Source: CALKZN01 sp050633585 (GTDB lineage Bacteria; Pseudomonadota; Gammaproteobacteria; Arenicellales; Arenicellaceae). Taken from it: DNA of 17,239 nucleotides. Where the stretch lies: assembly GCA_050633585.1 (NCBI GenBank), contig JBOEGT010000023.1:1-17239 (forward strand), in the 5' to 3' direction. Position 1 is the first letter of the stretch. The number at the start of each line of letters is the position of its first letter. The notes below the pieces were generated by a model that was not told the origin of the DNA, made no database searches, and was given only the letters and a program-made list of their open reading frames with translations. Below are positions 14,559 through 17,239 of this stretch, in pieces. The translations under genes were made by a program, and so were the position numbers.

Positions 14559-15103
14559 TGCCTAATGTAGGGACACCACAATATTCATGTGACAACGACT
14601 TTGATTTAGATGCCATTTCTATTGAAAAAAACAGCAGTCAACTTCAGGTAGATTCCGCGGTTGGCCTAGCTCTACCCATAACGCAAGTCGTTGAAGGAGA
14701 TTTCACTAGAACGGCAACGAAATTCTTTTCATATGATGAATCTACTGAGTCATTTATTGCTCTTCAGACCACAAAATTTGCATTGCTAGGGTTTTATATT
14801 GGAACTGGGTGGTCAGGAGGCTCCACAGGTTCAAGCTCTGTAATGGTTGGTGTGAATGATACGCCGATAGCAACTTCAACTACAGTTAATCAAGCAGATG
14901 TAAATATACTTTTTTCTGTACAGTTAAATTTTCCAGTGGGTCAGGAAGAGGCGGGAGCTTTGAAAGAGATGGATATAACTGTGGGGCAGCATTTGCAGCT
15001 TTTCACGCAAAGACAGGGAAATCAAGGCGGCTCAAATGAAAGTGGCAGCGATGCTCCTGATTTACTGGAGTATGCACAAATAATCTTTATAGAGAGAGAA
15101 TAA
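14558..15103 (+). CDS. Putative tail-associated protein, 181 aa
   Basis: I do not recognise this protein. It starts with a TAATG overlap at the end of the head-binding protein gene, so it is probably made with it. The sequence is rich in Ser, Thr, Val and Gly with alternating hydrophobic residues (FALLGFYIGTGWSGG near 80-94, VMVGVNDTPIATSTTVNQ near 100-117, DVNILFSVQLNFP near 119-131), and would form a beta-sandwich. The ending DLLEYAQIIFIERE suits a final edge strand. This composition is usual for phage fibre or receptor-binding tips, and the location supports that. No signal peptide, coiled coil or catalytic motif is seen. Confidence 0.6.
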   Translation: MPNVGTPQYSCDNDFDLDAISIEKNSSQLQVDSAVGLALPITQVVEGDFTRTATKFFSYDESTESFIALQTTKFALLGFYIGTGWSGGSTGSSSVMVGVNDTPIATSTTVNQADVNILFSVQLNFPVGQEEAGALKEMDITVGQHLQLFTQRQGNQGGSNESGSDAPDLLEYAQIIFIERE

Positions 15104-15104
15104 A

Positions 15105-16148
15105 ATGACTCAGGTCTATAACACTGATCAAGTAAACGAGATAGTTCGAGAAATAGGTGACAAAATAGACTATGACACTACTCCTGAGAGGATGCGTGAT
15201 GCCATAGCCTTATTGAGTGATACAAACTTCCTGAATGATGCAAACCTAAGTAAGTTAACAAATATTGAGGGAACAAACTATCGAGGGCACTTCGCATCGT
15301 TAGCAGCTATAACCGCAACAACACCTGTTAGCGGCAACTTTGCGACGTATGATTCTGGAACTGGCAATGATGCGAAGCTCGCTATTTATGACGCAAGTGA
15401 TAATCAGTGGGTGCAAGTCGGAGCCAACCCCTTAGACCCTGAGCTGGCAAGGGCGCAATCGGTTATCACGGCATCTCTGGACGGAAGTGTAGCGAATCAA
15501 TTTAATGTTGGTTTTGACTTAATTACTGTTCCAGTAAATGCAGAAGTGTTATTAAAATTTGATACAGCTACCGCAGTGCTTCCCAACATAAAGTTTGGAA
15601 CGTTCGCCACGATCTACCCAGTAAAAGGGGTTTCTGAAATCAATATCGACACGGTTTATAGGGCTGTAATAGATGGTGGATCAATATATTTAAAGGTTAA
15701 CGACCCTTTAGTCACTTTCACGCCTGCGGACTGGCTTAGTCAGCAAGACGATACAAGTCCAGCAACCCCAGCAAGACACAAAGGTCTAAACGGTTCGATA
15801 TTAGAAGACACTAACGCCATACATGTTTCTGGATTGTTTGTTCCGCCTATAGATCAAGCGCTATCTCTTCGACTCTTAATGGCTCCAACAACACCAATCA
15901 CGGGAAAGAATAAAAATATAACATTTCAGGTGGTTGATAGTGAAGGAAGCCAAATAGGAAGTGATAAGCTATTTGAAGATTTTGATTTATCAGCTGACGA
16001 CCTACATCACGACAGATTATTTGAAAATGTCTTAACGGCGACAGACATAACGACTAAAAAACGTGTTCGCTTTGTGATTATTGTTGATGAAGCAACAAAC
16101 CATAATCACACGGGAAATATCCATATCGCGCAAGTAGAGGTGGTTTAA
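15105..16148 (+). CDS. Putative tail fibre protein sharing a domain with the 13521 gene
   Basis: This 347-residue protein begins one base after the previous stop. The N-terminus (QVNEIVREIGDKIDYDTTPE, 9-28) has a form common at the start of phage tail proteins. A section around 58-106 (YRGHFASLAAITATTPVSGN, then KLAIYDASDNQWVQVG) resembles modules found in many tail fibre subunits and loosely matches residues 165-181 of the 13521 product. The C-terminal 110 residues (239-345) clearly parallel residues 228-343 of that product: SGLFVPPID vs YGVFVPKIG, PTTPITGKNKNITFQVVDS vs PTTSITGKQKSITARFVDS, and NHNHTGNIHIAQVEV vs NFNHTGDLFMSRVEI. It lacks the head-binding domain, so it probably attaches to another tail protein. 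Receptor binding is inference. Confidence 0.65.
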   Translation: MTQVYNTDQVNEIVREIGDKIDYDTTPERMRDAIALLSDTNFLNDANLSKLTNIEGTNYRGHFASLAAITATTPVSGNFATYDSGTGNDAKLAIYDASDNQWVQVGANPLDPELARAQSVITASLDGSVANQFNVGFDLITVPVNAEVLLKFDTATAVLPNIKFGTFATIYPVKGVSEINIDTVYRAVIDGGSIYLKVNDPLVTFTPADWLSQQDDTSPATPARHKGLNGSILEDTNAIHVSGLFVPPIDQALSLRLLMAPTTPITGKNKNITFQVVDSEGSQIGSDKLFEDFDLSADDLHHDRLFENVLTATDITTKKRVRFVIIVDEATNHNHTGNIHIAQVEVV

Positions 16149-16771
16149 TGCCTGTCAGAAATTTCATTTCATCATCAGGAGCGGGAAAGGTCAAAAGAAT
16201 CACTCCTGTAGCTCTAATATTTAGCCCTGTGACAAACACTGTTAGCAGCAGAGGGTCATTGTCGGCGGCAACAATATCTGATCCTGACTTTAACCCAGAT
16301 ACATGCACAATTAGAATTAATGGTGCTGGTGCAGAGATGCCTAACGGTGATAGTTCGTTGACCTCTTCAGGCGGATTTCATGGGTTTGAATTAATGGTGC
16401 AGAATTCGACAACCATTTTAATGATTAGTCACACCACGCCTATATCAAACTTAACAGTAAATATTCTTGTTACAGAGTACGAGTCCACGGCGCTAAGCTC
16501 TCCCGTTCAGCATGGTTATGGAGATAGCCAGAACCTATCAGGAACAACGGTGAGGGAAGAATTAGTTACTATAGATACAGCAATCCAAAACCCGAATAAG
16601 TCTATTGCAATAGATGCTAAATGGAACGGCACAAACGCTGGTGGAGGTACCATCCTAGGTAGAACCTTATATCCTGAACCCATTGATTCAACCACAATAA
16701 AATTCAAGTATGTATCAACAAGCGGCACATCTTACGCGTTCAGAGCGTGGCAAGTTGTACCTTTTAAATAG
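16148..16771 (+). CDS. Putative tail-associated protein, 207 aa
   Basis: Start overlaps the previous stop as TAATG. The product begins MPVRNFISSSGAGKVKRITP and is Ser/Thr/Asn/Gly-rich with alternating hydrophobics (FELMVQNSTTILMISHTTPIS near 76-96, LTVNILVTEYEST near 98-110), consistent with an all-beta fibre or lectin-like domain. The C-terminal IKFKYVSTSGTSYAFRAWQVVPFK has a form seen at the ends of some phage tail proteins. It holds the same position behind its partner as the 181-residue protein does behind the head-binding protein, but I see no convincing similarity between the two. No catalytic residues are recognised. Function unknown; tail-associated by context. Confidence 0.58.
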   Translation: MPVRNFISSSGAGKVKRITPVALIFSPVTNTVSSRGSLSAATISDPDFNPDTCTIRINGAGAEMPNGDSSLTSSGGFHGFELMVQNSTTILMISHTTPISNLTVNILVTEYESTALSSPVQHGYGDSQNLSGTTVREELVTIDTAIQNPNKSIAIDAKWNGTNAGGGTILGRTLYPEPIDSTTIKFKYVSTSGTSYAFRAWQVVPFK

Positions 16772-16779
16772 GAATAAAC

Positions 16780-17239
16780 ATGTATAACCCAGTTTTAGTT
16801 TTTGATAGTGAGGGAGCTTTATTGCAAAGACCAAGCTCTTTAAAAGATATTTACCCAGACCCTGAAGCAGTAAGGGAAAATTCAACAGCTATGTATGGTG
16901 GCGGTGTTCAGTTTCTGGAGATGCCACATAGTGCTTTGGTAGCTTTAGATAATGATCTGGGTGAAGGCCTTGAGTTAAGACTGGTTGATGGAAGCCCAAT
17001 AATACAGGATTTACCAGCAACGCAAGGACGCTACCTGTTAGCGGGTGATTTTATTGCAGAACTACCAATAACTATGCAACGCAAATTTGATGATCTGGTT
17101 ATGTCTGGTGATCGTGAGGCGCGAGTCTTTGATAGATACATCAACACAGGCGCAGGCTTAAGCACATCAGACCCAACAACCATAGGCGCAGTGATGTATT
17201 TGTGCGGGCAAGCAGTCCCCGACGGGGACGGAGGCACAT
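16780..17239 (+). CDS. Partial tail-region protein, truncated by window end
   Basis: An ORF opens at the ATG at 16780 with a good AGGA (16770-16773) six bases upstream and stays open for 153 codons to the window edge. It starts MYNPVLVFDSEGALLQRPSS; later pieces include GGGVQFLEMPHSALVALDND, GRYLLAGDFIAELPI and VFDRYINTGAGLSTSDP. The last visible residues, AVPDGDGGT, recall the GDGGGG motif often found at the start of beta-helix tailspike bodies, so this may be the main receptor-binding or enzyme spike. That is a weak inference from a few residues. The downstream sequence is needed to say more. Confidence 0.6.
   Translation, partial: MYNPVLVFDSEGALLQRPSSLKDIYPDPEAVRENSTAMYGGGVQFLEMPHSALVALDNDLGEGLELRLVDGSPIIQDLPATQGRYLLAGDFIAELPITMQRKFDDLVMSGDREARVFDRYINTGAGLSTSDPTTIGAVMYLCGQAVPDGDGGT

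Noticed and set aside
17215..17229. Palindrome GTCCCCGACGGGGAC at the window end
   Set aside because: It is in frame within the last ORF encoding VPDGD and is most simply explained by codon choice; no T run or second copy.
1..17239. CRISPR arrays, tRNA genes, insertion sequences, att sites
   Set aside because: Looked for repeated spacers, cloverleaf-like segments, transposase motifs and direct repeats; none seen.

Overview
The window looks like the late (virion morphogenesis) region of a P22-like, short-tailed (podovirus-type) dsDNA phage or prophage. Gene order and protein character follow the P22 plan on the + strand: small terminase, large terminase, portal, scaffold, coat, gp4-like tail accessory factor, gp10-like stabilisation protein, a gp14-position protein, three ejection-type proteins in the gp7/gp20/gp16 positions, then a protein with a P22-tailspike-like head-binding domain. 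GC content looks moderate (low-to-mid 40s percent by eye). The host cannot be named from the sequence; a gammaproteobacterium, perhaps marine, is a guess. No integrase, repressor, replication or recognisable lysis gene is visible, so lysogeny cannot be judged directly.

Layout. 1-233: non-coding leader with a probable terminator of upstream transcription and a 13-nt palindrome. 234-4116: packaging unit (TerS, TerL, portal), closed by a strong UUCG-loop terminator at 4133-4166. 4243-6506: scaffold and coat, closed by a second UUCG-loop hairpin. 6555-9132: 52-aa CxxC protein, gp4-like, gp10-like, a 56-aa protein and a gp14-position protein with a faint GNAT look. 9132-13325: three putative ejection proteins, the first carrying a C-terminal peptidase S74-like motif. 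13290-13520: the only convincing minus-strand gene, a small two-helix membrane protein lying where P22 carries sieA. 13521-17239: five tail cistrons, the last cut by the window edge.

How it works together. The terminase would load DNA through the portal into a shell of coat built on scaffold. The gp4- and gp10-like proteins would close the portal vertex. The three ejection proteins would be packed inside and released into the cell envelope. The head-binding protein at 13521 would attach the receptor-binding apparatus. Most genes overlap as TAATG or ATGA, which suggests translational coupling. Two terminators divide the region into packaging, shell, and tail/ejection units, as expected if shell proteins are needed in larger amounts.

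Departures from P22: there is no gp26-like tail needle in its usual place (only a 56-aa ORF); the head-binding protein is too short to carry a tailspike enzyme; a related C-terminal domain recurs in a second tail protein two genes later; and a minus-strand membrane gene starts back-to-back with the first tail gene at CATATG. Family assignments come from recognising sequence and gene order, without any database search.
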